A stretch of DNA of 64,000 bases, from NCBI GenBank assembly GCA_017311185.1, contig JAESUZ010000968.1, forward strand, positions 310,001-374,000. The letters are read 5' to 3'. Shown here one piece after another: positions 21,376 to 31,204 of the stretch; position 1 is the first letter of the stretch, and each line of letters begins with the position of its first letter. The translations under genes were made by a program, and so were the position numbers. The DNA is from Proteles cristata cristata (taxonomy: Eukaryota > Chordata > Mammalia > Carnivora > Hyaenidae). Under the pieces are notes generated by a model, which ran no database searches, had not been told where the DNA came from, and worked only from the letters and a program-made list of their open reading frames with translations.

Positions 21376-21530
21376 CAAGCTCAGTTCTGTAGAAGTGTGT
21401 GTCCGCGAGTATGGGTGGATATGTACGTGTGTATCTATTTTACGTACTTAATCCTAGAGTTCCGACTTTCAGATCTTCTGCTCTCTAGCTGTGAATTTGA
21501 TGTGATGCAGTTGTGCTTAAAAGCATTTTG

Positions 21531-21549
21531 GAAAAAAAAAAAAAAAAAA
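21531..21549 (+). mobile_element. Poly(A)-only insertion with TSD
   Basis: G followed by about 18 A, flanked by an exact 12-bp repeat AAAAGCATTTTG (21519-21530 and 21550-21561). It looks like a retrotransposition event that left only a tail. Confidence 0.7.
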
Positions 21550-21567
21550 AAAAGCATTTTGATCCCA

Positions 21568-21672
21568 GGGGCACCCAGCTGGCTCAGTCGGAAGAGGGAG
21601 CGACTCTCGATCTTGGGGTTGTGAGTTCGAGCCTCGCATTGTGTGTATAGATTATTGAAACCAATAAAAAAG
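21568..21672 (+). mobile_element. Older short CAN-SINE
   Basis: CAGCTGGCTCAGTCGGAAG head, ending GTATAGATTATTGAAACC then an A-rich tail. Confidence 0.82.
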
Positions 21673-21679
21673 GGGAAAA

Positions 21680-21965
21680 AAAACAGTTTGCTTCTCCCAA
21701 AAGACAAATACTGTATGATTCCACTTGATGTAATACTTGGAGTAGTCGCGTTCATAGAGACAGAAAACAGAATGGCAGTTGCCAGGAGGTGGGGGGGTGG
21801 GGGGCTGTTTAGTAGGTTTGGAGATCCAGTTTTGCAAGATGAAGTGAGATCGGAGATCAATTATACAATAATGTGATGTGCTTACCCCTAATATACTGTA
21901 TACTAAAAAATGGTTAAGATGGTACATTTTATGTTATGTGCACTTATACCACGATTCAGAAACAA
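21680..21965 (+). mobile_element. L1M 3' end, sense
   Basis: TGTATGATTCCACTTGATGT, AATGGCAGTTGCCAGGAGG, ATACTGTATACTAAAAAATG and TACCACGATTCAG are in L1M order. Confidence 0.75.
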
Positions 21966-22384
21966 TCTGCTGGGTCTTCAGAAGTTCACGACTATTACAT
22001 GGCTTTGTACGACCTGACACTGGATGGATCCCTCTGCATAGGGATCGTTGTCAAATGCAGTCAACAGTTAGGGTGCGCCATCGATGCAGTTAGGACAATA
22101 TAGCAACGGTGCTTCAGACACGCAGAGTGGCCACATCCCAGTGGTTATGGGGCCCCTGACAGAGAAATCCCTGGACCCCCGCAGCCTGAGTTTTGCTTTT
22201 GACCAGAAGTCTTACTGTGGCCTTGCACTCTGGTTTCCAAGGCTGCAGGAAGACAGTATCTCTATTTTGAAGACAGGAAGTTCAGTGCACATTTTTTTTT
22301 CCACCAAGACATGTCAGGACGACATTTTACAAGCGAGCCTGGAAAGGGAAGTGGTACGAAAATTGTTCAGGTTTTAACACAGAA
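21966..22384. other. Unassigned intergenic DNA, SINE-free
   Basis: No repeat or gene recognised. It ends at the poly(T) that closes the 3'-UTR-like segment described next. Confidence 0.5.
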
Positions 22385-23148
22385 TTTTTTTTTTTAATTT
22401 AGCTCATGTTTAGAAAAACAATGAGTGCAGTTCAGATATATGCAGCTACCTTCCAGAAAAGGGGGATATACAGTAAGTTTGTCTTGATCAGATGGCACAG
22501 AGAAAACTTCTGGAATAGTCACATTAGAAAATTCCACATTAAAAAATAATAATAAAAAGAGAAAATTCCTTATAAACAGATGCCTTTGTCCTAAAACTGA
22601 TTTAGCCAAAAACTGTTAATATTTTCACTAGAGAGGCTTCATAACTTGGTCACAACAAATAAAGTCCTTGAAATAGTAAAAACAAACACACAAACAAAAA
22701 AACCAAAAAGCATTAAAAAAAAGAACCACAAAGTAAAAAAACCCAAAGAACCACCTGAAAAAGAAGCATCATTTTGGGGAAGAGAGAAGGAAGGAAGGTG
22801 TTGAAGTAATATATTGGAATAGTTATCTAGTGCCACTGTTTACTACATTAATTTCAGAAGTGTCCTTATAATTATGTTAAATTTAAAGATCTTGCAAATT
22901 ATAGGTCACAGATATTCACTTTCAATGTTGAATAAGTCTATAAAGATGCTTGTTAAGATGCTGCTCTAAGACCAGAATGAAAGTGTGTCCATTTAACTCA
23001 GTGAGGTCGGGTTTATACCAGCAAGGGATCTGCCAGGCTGGATTTGAAGCAGTTAACAGATTCATTTAAGCAAAATCTTTGGTTTCTCGGCTGGCAGTGT
23101 CCTTAGCAAAGGAAATCACGTGACCACTCTGGATAAGGCAGAGTCCCT
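22385..23148 (-). other. 3'-UTR-like segment, minus strand
   Basis: Read on the minus strand, this AT-rich unique DNA follows the candidate exon at 23149-23350. It contains ACTTTATTTGTTGTGACC and ends GAGCTAAATTAAAAAAAA, so an ATTAAA merges into 13 A at 22397-22385. That could be the end of a retrocopy or a genomic poly(A). No SINE lies inside. The gene, if any, is unknown. Confidence 0.3.
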
Positions 23149-23350
23149 TCAAGGACGTTCAGAGGGTTTGGGAAGTGGCTGCTTCAAGTTCACACTCCCC
23201 CCCGACCCCCTCCCCGGAGGGACTGTGGCCATTGCCCTGGGCTGGCGCAAGGACTCCATGGCGATTCTGACAGTGCAGCCAGAGATGACCAGCAGCCCAA
23301 CATTGATCGACAAGAGGATTATGACTTTGGTTTTATTTCCATTGTCTTTC
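23149..23350 (-). CDS. Candidate terminal exon, membrane-anchor-like
   Basis: I do not recognise the gene; the call is tentative. The minus strand shows a good acceptor: a pyrimidine-rich tract and CACACAG ending at 23351. The exon then starts in phase 1 and runs 66 codons to TGA at 23151-23149. The predicted tail starts with a polar, Asn/Lys-rich part (KDNGNKTK). A hydrophobic block of about 19 residues follows (VIILLSINVGLLVISGCTV), then RIAMESLRQPR and a Pro/Gly-rich end, which is the layout of a C-terminal membrane anchor. It sits in a 2.3-kb SINE-free island and is followed by 3'-UTR-like DNA. No upstream partner exon is evident, and an open 66-codon frame can occur by chance. A competing plus-strand frame of 98 codons (23120-23416) covers the same DNA. 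Confidence 0.25.
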
Positions 23351-23419
23351 CTGTGTGCGAAACAGGCAAAGAAAAAAAAAAGTCAGCGAGTGAACATTTT
23401 TTTAGCGACCCGATAAAGT

Positions 23420-24005
23420 ATCTGCTGTAATTCCAACCAACTGTCGTGGCCCAGAGGACATTCTGCCTTTTGCACTCAGCAGTGCCCTGGAAAGGTATTG
23501 TCATTCTGTCTACGTTGAAAACACTAGCTCTGGAGATCAGGTGAGGGCCCAGCTGGTGAGAGGCGGAGCCAGGGCTCAGACTGGCCTAATCCATCTGCCC
23601 CTTTGTTCTGGGACTGAAATAATCCTCTTCTGTGAAGGCCCATCCATTCTGGGTTTTGTTCCCCACTGCTGCACTGGGGCTAGCTTCATTCTTTTCTTAC
23701 CCTTGTTTCCTTGCTCACTGCGGAAACTGAGATCAGTATAATTTCTGAGCAAATAGACATTAACAGGGCAGCCAGCCTGTTAATGCAGAGCAAAGGACAC
23801 AACACTCACTTGGTGTGAAGCATAAAACACTTCCAGGTGCCAAAATCACTTACGCCGTGCTCCACTTTGTTTGGCAGGGCTAAAATTAAATCCTGCTTTC
23901 TAGTAGCTACATTGGGAATTGAATTCGGCATCTTCCATTAGACTGCTCGCAAATGACCTTAAAAGATGGAAGAGCCTCGGTCAGCGTTAACTTGGTAGAA
24001 AATAG
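23420..24005. other. Intergenic DNA, possible MIR patch
   Basis: 23525-23580 resembles an antisense MIR core (GAGGGCCCAGCTGGTGAGAG). Otherwise unassigned. Confidence 0.4.
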
Positions 24006-24007
24006 CA

Positions 24008-24203
24008 TCAAGGTGCACCTGGGTGGCTCAGTAGGTTGTGTCTGATTTCAGCTTGGGTCATGATCCTGCGGTTCATGAGTTCAAGCCCCGCATCCGTGCT
24101 CACCGTTGTCAGCACAGAGCCGGCTTTGGGTCCTCTGTACACCCGCCTCTGACTGCCCCTTCCCCACTCTCTCTTTCTCAAAAATAAGTAAACATTAAAA
24201 AAA
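24008..24203 (+). mobile_element. CAN-SINE
   Basis: Older-type copy with a deletion in the head (CAGTAGGTTGTGTCTGATTT). Confidence 0.9.
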
Positions 24204-24535
24204 AGAAACCAGTTTTAATTTCTAAATCAAAGAATTTTTAAAGCATAGATTTTGTTCAAAGATAGTCAGGGTTCGTGTGTTTGAAAGAGATCTCACTTTA
24301 ATGGTAAACAGCAACAACGAAAACCTTGAATTTTCAGCTGAGTTCATTTTCCAAGACTGGTTGAAGAGCTGCTGCCACCTCATGGAAAATTTTTATAGAC
24401 TCCCAGTTTAAGCAAGAATCCACGTCTTCCACGGCCTTCTGGTTACCACTACTGTGTCACGTTCCCTCAGACCAAAAAGCCCCTGGAAGTCTTTGGGCCC
24501 ATGAGCTGCCGTTTTTATACCATTCTGGACCTGTT
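24204..24535. other. Unassigned intergenic DNA
   Basis: No gene or repeat recognised. Confidence 0.5.
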
Positions 24536-24548
24536 GAAAAGTGGTCAG

Positions 24549-24757
24549 AGAGGCGCTTGGGGGGCTCAGTCAACTGGGCATTTGACTTCGGCTCAGCTCG
24601 TGATCTCCCGGTTCGTGGGTTTGAGCCCTGCGTCAGGTTCTGTGCTGACAGCCCAGAGCCTGGAACCTGCCTCGGATTCTGTCTCCCTCTCTCTCTGGCC
24701 CTCCCCTGCTCACATTGACTCTCTCAAACATAAATAACCCAAAAAAAAAAAAAAAAA
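24549..24757 (+). mobile_element. CAN-SINE with TSD
   Basis: Complete copy; GAAAAGTGGTCAG and GGAAGTGGTTAG are diverged flanking repeats. Confidence 0.9.
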
Positions 24758-24873
24758 AGGAAGTGGTTAGAATATCATAGACAGGTGGCAATTGGAAATC
24801 AAGCAATTAAAAAAATTAAAACATTAACATTAAAAAAAGAAAACAATAAGTAAGATTTCTCTTAAAAATATTT

Positions 24874-24984
24874 AAGGGGCGCCTGGCTGGCTGAGTCTGA
24901 GGAAGTGTGCCACTCTCGATCTCAGAGTTGGCTATGTTCAAGGCCCATGTTGGGTATAGAGGTTACTTAAATAAATTAAAAAAT
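24874..24984 (+). mobile_element. Older short CAN-SINE
   Basis: Ends GTATAGAGGTTACTTAAATAA, followed immediately by a longer SINE in the same orientation. Confidence 0.83.
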
Positions 24985-24985
24985 C

Positions 24986-25198
24986 GGGGCGCCTGAGTGG
25001 CTCAGTCGGTTAAGCATCTGACTTCAGATCAGGACATGATCTCATGATTCGTGGGTTTGAGTCCCATGTCGGGCTCTGTGCTGACAGCTCAGAGCCTGGA
25101 GCCTGTTTCAGATTCTGTGTCTCCCTCTCTCTCTGCCCCTCCCCCACTCATGTTGTTTCTCTGTCAACACTAAATAAACAAAAACATTTTTAAAAACA
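24986..25198 (+). mobile_element. CAN-SINE
   Basis: Complete copy abutting the older one. Confidence 0.92.
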
Positions 25199-25201
25199 GG
25201 T

Positions 25202-25374
25202 ACTTTGTTTATTTGTTTATGTATTTATCTAGGGAGTGCTGAGAGGGAGAATCCCATGCAGGCTCCACAATCAGCATGGAGCCCAACAAGGGGCTTGATC
25301 CCACGACCCTGGGATCATGACCCAAGATGAGATCAACAGTCGGATGCTCAAACGACTGAGCCATCCAAGTCCCC
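25202..25374 (-). mobile_element. CAN-SINE
   Basis: Reverse copy with a shortened GA region; ends CGACTGAGCCATCCAAGTCC. Confidence 0.88.
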
Positions 25375-25392
25375 CCAAAATATGTATTTAAA

Positions 25393-25587
25393 TTTTAAAA
25401 AATGTTTTATTGTTACTTTTTATAGACAGAGAATACCAGCGTGGAAGGGGGAGAGAGAGAGAAAGAGGGACAGAGGATCCAAAGCGGGCTCTGTGCTGAC
25501 AGCCGCAAGCCCAATGCAGGGCTCGAATTCCATGAAATCATGACCTGAAGTCAGGCACTCAACTGACTGAGCCACCCAGGCGCCCCT
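25393..25587 (-). mobile_element. CAN-SINE with TSD
   Basis: Reverse copy between CAAAATATGTATTTAAA and CAAATATGTATTTTAAA. Confidence 0.9.
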
Positions 25588-25724
25588 CAAATATGTATTT
25601 TAAATGTGAGGTTTTAAATTTTAAATTTAAATGTTTAAAATATTTCTGGTTTAAATAAAATGTTATTTCAGTTGCAACTGAAATGAGCATAGAGAAGACA
25701 TAATGATTAAGAATATTCTTCTCT

Positions 25725-25938
25725 GGGGGCACCTGGGTGGTTCAGTCGGTTGAGCGTCCGACTGCAGCTCAGGTCATCATCACGTTTTGTGAGTTCGAGC
25801 CCCGCATGGAGCCCCACATCGGGCTCTGGGCCGGCAGTGCAGAGCCTGCTTGGGATTCTCTCTCTGCCCCTCCCCACTCGCGTGTGCATGCACGCTCTTT
25901 CATCTCTCTCAAAATAAATAACATAAAAAAAAAAAAAA
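25725..25938 (+). mobile_element. CAN-SINE
   Basis: Complete copy with a small duplication (CCCCGCATGGAGCCCCACATC). Confidence 0.92.
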
Positions 25939-25976
25939 GAAGATTGCTCTGTGTAGTTCTTCCTCCCTATTATTTT

Positions 25977-26099
25977 TTAACTTTTTTTTTTCCTGAGAGA
26001 GAGCGAGAGACAGCATGAGCAGGGGAGGGGCAGAGAGAGATGGAGACAGAATTTGAAACAGGCTCCAGGCTCTGAGCTGTCAGCACAGAGCCCAACGCG
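25977..26099 (-). mobile_element. Headless (5'-truncated) CAN-SINE with perfect TSD
   Basis: The tail and CT/GA-rich half of a SINE in reverse, stopping at CACAGAGCCCAACGCG, so the tRNA-like head is absent. Both sides carry exact TTCCTCCCTATTATTTT (25960-25976 and 26100-26116). The truncation therefore happened at insertion, not later. Confidence 0.92.
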
Positions 26100-26116
26100 T
26101 TCCTCCCTATTATTTT

Positions 26117-26380
26117 AAGGAGAGCACTTCTGTGACAAACAGCCAGATGCTAGCTGAACAGTGAGCACCTTCATGGCTGTCTGTTCTCACACAGACTTGA
26201 AACAGCCTTCCCACTTTGGCTTCTCGTGAATTCTTTTCCCAAGGCTCAGCGCAGACGCCTCTCCCCTCCTCGAGGTGAAGTGGACTGCTTCTGTGGGACT
26301 CTGTGCTTACCGCCAGAGCCTTGTTTATTTATTGTTACTGCATTTACTGCTATAGCACTTTATTTGTCCTGTTTTGATAG
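26117..26380. other. Unassigned intergenic DNA
   Basis: No repeat or gene recognised. Confidence 0.5.
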
Positions 26381-26384
26381 TTTT

Positions 26385-26610
26385 GTAGAAGGAGGGAAGA
26401 GCACAACAGCTAAGAGCCCCAGCTCCAGGTTCAAATCCAGACTCTGCTCATCATGGGCTATGTCGCCAGGGGTATGTTTTCTCTGCTGTAAAAAGGGAGC
26501 AAATGAAAGTACAGCCTCTAAGGGTCGTTACGAGCTTTGATTGCGTTAATCTTCAGCAGGGGCTTAGAGCCGGGCCTGGCACAGAGGGAACACTGTGGAA
26601 GTGTGACCTC
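26385..26610 (+). mobile_element. MIR SINE
   Basis: ACAGCTAAGAGCCCCAGCTC, GGTTCAAATCCAGACTCTGC and GAGCCGGGCCTGGCACAG occur in MIR order. Confidence 0.85.
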
Positions 26611-26763
26611 CCACTGCTGCTGTCCTGTGTCATTAGCCACACGCAAGTCTGTCTCTGAAACCCCCTGTGCTGACAAAGGATGTCAAGCATTGCTCGGTTG
26701 TAGTTGGTGAAAGCAGGCGTGCACGAATGAGACACACTAATATCGTCACAAGGAAGATGTCCG

Positions 26764-26996
26764 CGGGGCACCTGGGTGGCTCATTGGGTTGAGCTTCCCA
26801 CTTGAGCTCGGGTCATGATCTCACGTTTGGCAAGTTCGAGCCCCACGTCAGGCTGTGTGCTGACAGCTCAGAGCCCGGAACCTGCTTCAGATTCTGTGTC
26901 TCCCTCTCTCTCTCTCTGCCCCTCCCCCACTCGCACTCTGTCTCTCTGTCTCTCGAAAATAAATAAACATTAAAAAAAATAAAAAATAAAAAAAAA
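26764..26996 (+). mobile_element. CAN-SINE
   Basis: Complete older-type copy with a long A-rich tail. Confidence 0.92.
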
Positions 26997-26999
26997 GTT

Positions 27000-27545
27000 T
27001 ATAATATTACAATCACTCGAAATAATAAGGATATGAAATTATAACACATCAACTAAGTAAATACATTTGTGAAGGAGACACTGTTGCTGCACATCCTCCT
27101 TTCCCTCTTCTTCTGACCTAAAAGACCATGTGAGTCAGGGGGTGCTGACCCAGCTCTGGGGATGACTGCTCTAAGTCAATGGCACTCACCCCTCCACTTA
27201 GCCACGTCTACACTGGTCACTGAGCCTGTGGATAGCATCTGGGTCAGGACTGGGTGTGTGAGAATCAGACTGAAACGGAGACTTTCAGCCCCTCCATCAT
27301 CTCTCTTGCGCCAAGACCTTTGGGATGAAGTCAGCATTTGGACGGCCAGAAAAAAGTCACCTGGGTCCTTTCAAATGTCATTGTTCTCCACCAGCCCTGA
27401 CATCTGGCTGCCTCGAGATTTCCTGTTCCCTGAGGCCGTTAATAGCTTTCCTTTCATTTTAGCTTTTCTTGAGTCAGGGTGGTTTTTGTTATCCGAAAGC
27501 ATCCCAGCACAGAAGCACTCTTTGCACATGGGAAAGAGTGGAAGG
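27000..27545. other. Unassigned intergenic DNA
   Basis: No repeat recognised. The 133-codon plus frame (27162-27563) has no family resemblance and no splice support. Confidence 0.45.
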
Positions 27546-27547
27546 AA

Positions 27548-27682
27548 ATGTATAAAAATGTAAGTTACCATGGTCTTTCAGTGCTGGGGTTATGGGTGTT
27601 TGAGATTTCTTCTCTATATTTTTCTGTGTTTTCAAGCTTTTCTGAAATTGGCATGTATTACGCTTTCGATCAAAGTAAATAG
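27548..27682 (+). mobile_element. L1M-type 3' tip
   Basis: GGGGTTATGGGTGTTTGAGA, TTTTCTGTGTTTTCAAG and GGCATGTATTACGCTTTC resemble the end of old L1M elements. Confidence 0.5.
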
Positions 27683-27707
27683 ATTAGGTGTCTAAACCGA
27701 AAAAGGC

Positions 27708-27880
27708 AGGCATCTGGGTGGCTCCGTCAGTTAAGCGCCTGGCTCAGGTCATGATCTCATGGTTTATGAGATCGAGCCCCACATCTGGTTCTGCCCTGAC
27801 TGTGCGGAGCCTGCTTGGGATTCTCTTCCTCCCTCTCCATCTGCTCCTCCCCAGCTCGTGCTCTCTCTCTCTCTCTTTTT
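27708..27880 (+). mobile_element. CAN-SINE
   Basis: Diverged copy with deletions in the head. The CT region passes directly into T and A runs. Confidence 0.87.
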
Positions 27881-28381
27881 TTTAAAAAAAAACTTTTAAA
27901 AATATATAATAAAAAGAAAAATGAAAAAGGCAATATAAAAGAATATGAGCCCACATATATTTAGCCAGCCACTGGGGGAACATGGCCGCCAGCGTTCCTT
28001 CCCCCACCCCTCCATTGCACTAGGACCGTTCTGTGTAATCAGTAGCATAAGGCTGAAGCGACGACATTAGGCCACGAAAAACACTGTGGCTTCTGTCTTG
28101 GGTGCTCACTTTCTCTCTTAAATCATTCTTTCTGGGGAGGGGGAAGCATACTTCCATATTGTGAGCCGCCACGTGGAAAGGGTCAGGAGCCAGGAGAGTG
28201 AAGCCATTGGCCAACAGCTATGTGAGTGAGCTTGGAACAGATTCTTCCCTCCACCCCATTCCAGCAGGTGACTGCCACCCAGCCATGGCTTCGGTGCAGG
28301 CTCCTGGGACACACACCCAGAACCGTTCAGGAACTGCTCCTGGATTCCTGACTCTCAGAACCAACATTAGACAGTGAGTTT

Positions 28382-28732
28382 ATTTTTTCTTAATGTATTT
28401 TAAAAAAAAAAATCTCTATACCCAGTAGGGGGCTCGAACTCACGACCCCGAGATCAAGAGCTGTATGCTTTAGGGGCACCTGGGTGGCTTAATCGGTTAA
28501 GCGTCCGACTTTGGCTCAGGTCATGATCTCACGGTTCGTGGGTTTGAGCCCCGCGTCGGGCTCTGTGCTGACAGCTAGCTCAGAGCCTGGAGCCTGCTTC
28601 TGATTCTGTGTCTCCCTCTCTCTCTGACCCTCTCCTGCTCATGCTGTCTCTATCTGTCTCTCAAAAATAAATAAAACATTAAAAAAAAAAAAAGAACTGT
28701 ATACTTAACCAGCTGAGCCAGCCAGGTGCCCC
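28382..28732 (-). mobile_element. Older short CAN-SINE, split by a younger one
   Basis: Reverse tail and head at 28382-28470 (AATCTCTATACCCAGTAGGG) continue at 28697-28732 (TAACCAGCTGAGCCAGCCAG). Confidence 0.85.
28472..28692 (+). mobile_element. CAN-SINE nested in older SINE
   Basis: Complete copy; GAGCTGTATGCTT and GAACTGTATACTT flank it. Confidence 0.93.
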
Positions 28733-28800
28733 AGCCCCAGCAAGGTTGTTACCTCAAGCTTCTAAGTTTCAGGGCCACTATTTCACGGCAGTCATGCCAC

Positions 28801-29148
28801 CCTTCCACGCAGTAAGCCTCTTTGGGGAAATCTCAACTTCAGAAACAGAAGCCCCAAAAGGTGTTCCTAGAAGATGTTCATTGCCACTGTCTTGGCTTCA
28901 GGGGAATACCGGGCATAATTAGAAATGAGGGTGCTACTGTTCTGTGGGACTCTTGCCCAGTTTTTGATAGGTCTGTAGTGTTCATCCGGAAAGATCCATG
29001 GCTTCTCGAGCAAGGAGCAAAACAGTTGCAGAATCACACGTATGGTATCTGTGGGAGGCGTTGCTGGGCTGGACGTGGCCCCTCAGCATTTCTCCTCCAC
29101 GCCCTCCTCATTCACAGACCATGTTTCCAGCTTCAGAACGAAAATCTC
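28801..29148. other. Unassigned intergenic DNA
   Basis: Nothing recognised. Confidence 0.45.
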
Positions 29149-29149
29149 A

Positions 29150-29330
29150 GGGCACCTGGGGGGCTCAGCTGATGGAGCGTCAGACTTTGGCTCAGGTCAT
29201 GATCTCGTGGTTCATGAGTTCAAGCCCCACATCAGGCTCGCTGCTGTCAGCGCTTCAGATCTTCTGTCCCACTCTCTCTGCCCCTGCCCTGCTTGTAGTC
29301 GCTCAAAAAAAAAAAAAAAAAAAAAAAAAG
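29150..29330 (+). mobile_element. CAN-SINE, internally shortened
   Basis: Older-type head and reduced CT region with a 25-A tail. Confidence 0.9.
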
Positions 29331-29384
29331 GCAAACAAAAACACCAAAACACTAAAATCTTGATTTCTCAGCTTCCTTCGCAGC

Positions 29385-29765
29385 CAGCCACAACCACATG
29401 ACCACATGACACGTTCCTGGCTGGCGAGATACAAAAGCAGAAACCCGCAGGAAAGTCATTGGTTTTCTGGTAGCACGTGTTCTGGGTCTCAGCAGAGTCA
29501 GCTGGTATGTGTCTGTCCCCTCGTGCCTGCCTTCTTCCTCCTGCGTGGAACAGACTCAGTGCCTGGCGGGGAGAGCTGTCTTGTGACTGTGGGGACCCAA
29601 GTCACACTCTCAGGACGGGGAAGCTCACAGGCATGGCGCATGTGCCTTCGTGGCCACGGCACCCTGCACTGTGTCACCCCAGGCTTGCTGTCACCCGAGA
29701 AAGAGGCAACTTATTTCTCGGTTAAGCCACTGTTTAGGTTCTGATTGCAACCCTGATTACTGAAC
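29385..29765 (+). mobile_element. Old LTR-type relic
   Basis: CCACATGACACGTTCCTGGC, GAAACCCGCAGG and TCTCGGTTAAGCCACTGTTT resemble old MaLR-type LTRs. Weak assignment. Confidence 0.4.
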
Positions 29766-29789
29766 AATCCATTTTCTTTTCCTTTTTAC

Positions 29790-29991
29790 AATTTTTTTTA
29801 ATGTTTATTTATTTTAGAGAGAAAGAGAGAGAGCAGGGGACAGCAGAGAGAGGGAGACACAGAATCCCAAGCAGGTTCCAGGCTCTGAGCTGTCAGCACA
29901 GAGCCCGATGTGGGGGTTGAACCCATGAACCTGTGAGATTGTAACCTGAGCCGAAGTCAGACGCTCAACCAACTGAGCTCCCCAGGCGCCC
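29790..29991 (-). mobile_element. CAN-SINE
   Basis: Reverse copy ending AACTGAGCTCCCCAGGCGCC. Confidence 0.9.
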
Positions 29992-30087
29992 CTGATCTAT
30001 TTTCCCTTAAAAGAAAAAAGGGAGAAAAGTCATGTGTATGTGTGTGGTTACTTACATGAACATAATCATGGTTAACACTGATGGTCA

Positions 30088-30222
30088 GAAGCACCTGGTG
30101 GCTCAGTTCATGAGTTTGAGCCCCACGTCAGGCTGCCATCAGTGTGGAGCCCGCTTCGGATTCTCTGTCTGTTTCTCTTTCTCTGCCCCTCCCCTGCTCA
30201 CGCGCTCTCTCAAAAATAAATA
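30088..30222 (+). mobile_element. CAN-SINE, deleted head
   Basis: CACCTGGTGGCTCAG joined directly to TTCATGAGTTTGAGCC, then a normal CT region and tail. Confidence 0.87.
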
Positions 30223-30223
30223 A

Positions 30224-30430
30224 GGGGCGCCTGGGTGGCTTATTCGGTTGAGCGTCCAACTTTCGCTTAGGTCATGATCTCACGGTTCGTGGGTTCTGTG
30301 CTGACTGCCAGCTCAGAGCCTGGAGCCTGTTTCAGAGTCTGTGTCTCCCTCTCTCTGACCCTCCCCTGCTCACGCTGTCTCTCTCTCTCTCTCTCTCTCC
30401 TAGAATTAAATAAAAACATTAAAAAAATAA
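30224..30430 (+). mobile_element. CAN-SINE, young type, small deletion
   Basis: Inserted in the tail of the preceding copy. It lacks about 20 bases after GGTTCGTGGGTT. Confidence 0.92.
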
Positions 30431-30583
30431 AAATAAAAATAAATAAAACATAAAAATATATTTTAAAAAATTAGTTAACTTTAAGGGGTAAGACTGGAGG
30501 CAGAGGAGAGCTGATGAAGTTTCTATTTTTACTCTGTTCTTTACATCATTATATCAGACATTTGTTAATCTTGTGACACAATA

Positions 30584-30794
30584 GGGGCGCCTGGGTGGCT
30601 TAGTCGGTTAAGCGTCCGACTTTCGCTTAGGTCATGATCTCACGGTTCGTGGGTTCGAGCCCCGCGTCGGGCTCTGTGCTGACTGCCAGCTCAGAGCCTG
30701 GAGCCTGTTTCAGTCTGTGACTTCCTCTCTCTGACCCTCCCCTGCTCACGCTGTCTCTCTCTCCTGGAAATAAATAAAACATTAAAAAAAAAAA
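30584..30794 (+). mobile_element. CAN-SINE, young type, with TSD
   Basis: Near-consensus copy; 16-bp TSD ATCTTGTGACACAATA is exact (30568-30583 and 30795-30810). Confidence 0.97.
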
Positions 30795-30855
30795 ATCTTG
30801 TGACACAATATAATAATATCCAAAAACCTTATAAAAAGAGAGGAATGGTCGGCAT

Positions 30856-30964
30856 GGCGTGCCTGGCTGGCTCAGTCGGAAGAGCATGTGACGCTTGATC
30901 TCAGGGTCCTGAGTTCAAGCCCCATGTTGGGTAGAGATCCCTTAAATAAATACTTTAAAAAAAA
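30856..30964 (+). mobile_element. Older short CAN-SINE
   Basis: GCCTGGCTGGCTCAGTCGG head, ending GTAGAGATCCCTTAAATAA. Confidence 0.83.
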
Positions 30965-30974
30965 GGAAGAGTCA

Positions 30975-31080
30975 CATATACTACAATATATGTTGTATAT
31001 ACACACATGTATAATATATATATGCATGCACATATACTTATATATAATACATATATTATTTTATTATAATAATATATAGT
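30975..31080. repeat. AT/CA-rich low-complexity DNA
   Basis: Alternating TA, TG and CA runs leading into the palindrome at 31081. Confidence 0.8.
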
Positions 31081-31191
31081 AATATTATAGGGGAATAAGA
31101 ATATTATAGAGGAATATTATTATATTATAATATATTATAATTATAAATATTATTATATTCCTCTACAATATTCTTATTCCCCTATAATATT
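31081..31191. repeat. AT-rich palindrome, 37-bp arms
   Basis: 31081-31117 and 31155-31191 are inverted copies with one mismatch, each holding GGGGAATAAGAATATT. The 37-base spacer is itself AT-only. It is a candidate hairpin or cruciform. Confidence 0.92.
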
Positions 31192-31204
31192 ATATTCCTC
31201 TATA

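Larger units (their letters stand above)
28030..28800 (+). mobile_element. MLT1-like LTR relic (ERVL-MaLR)
   Basis: GACGACATTAGGCCACGAAA, TTGTGGCTTCTGTCTTGG-like text, GCCAACAGCTATGTGAGTGA and CTTCTAAGTTTCAGGGCCAC follow the order of old mammalian LTRs of this class. It is split by two nested SINEs (28382-28732). No viral coding sequence is present. Confidence 0.55.
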
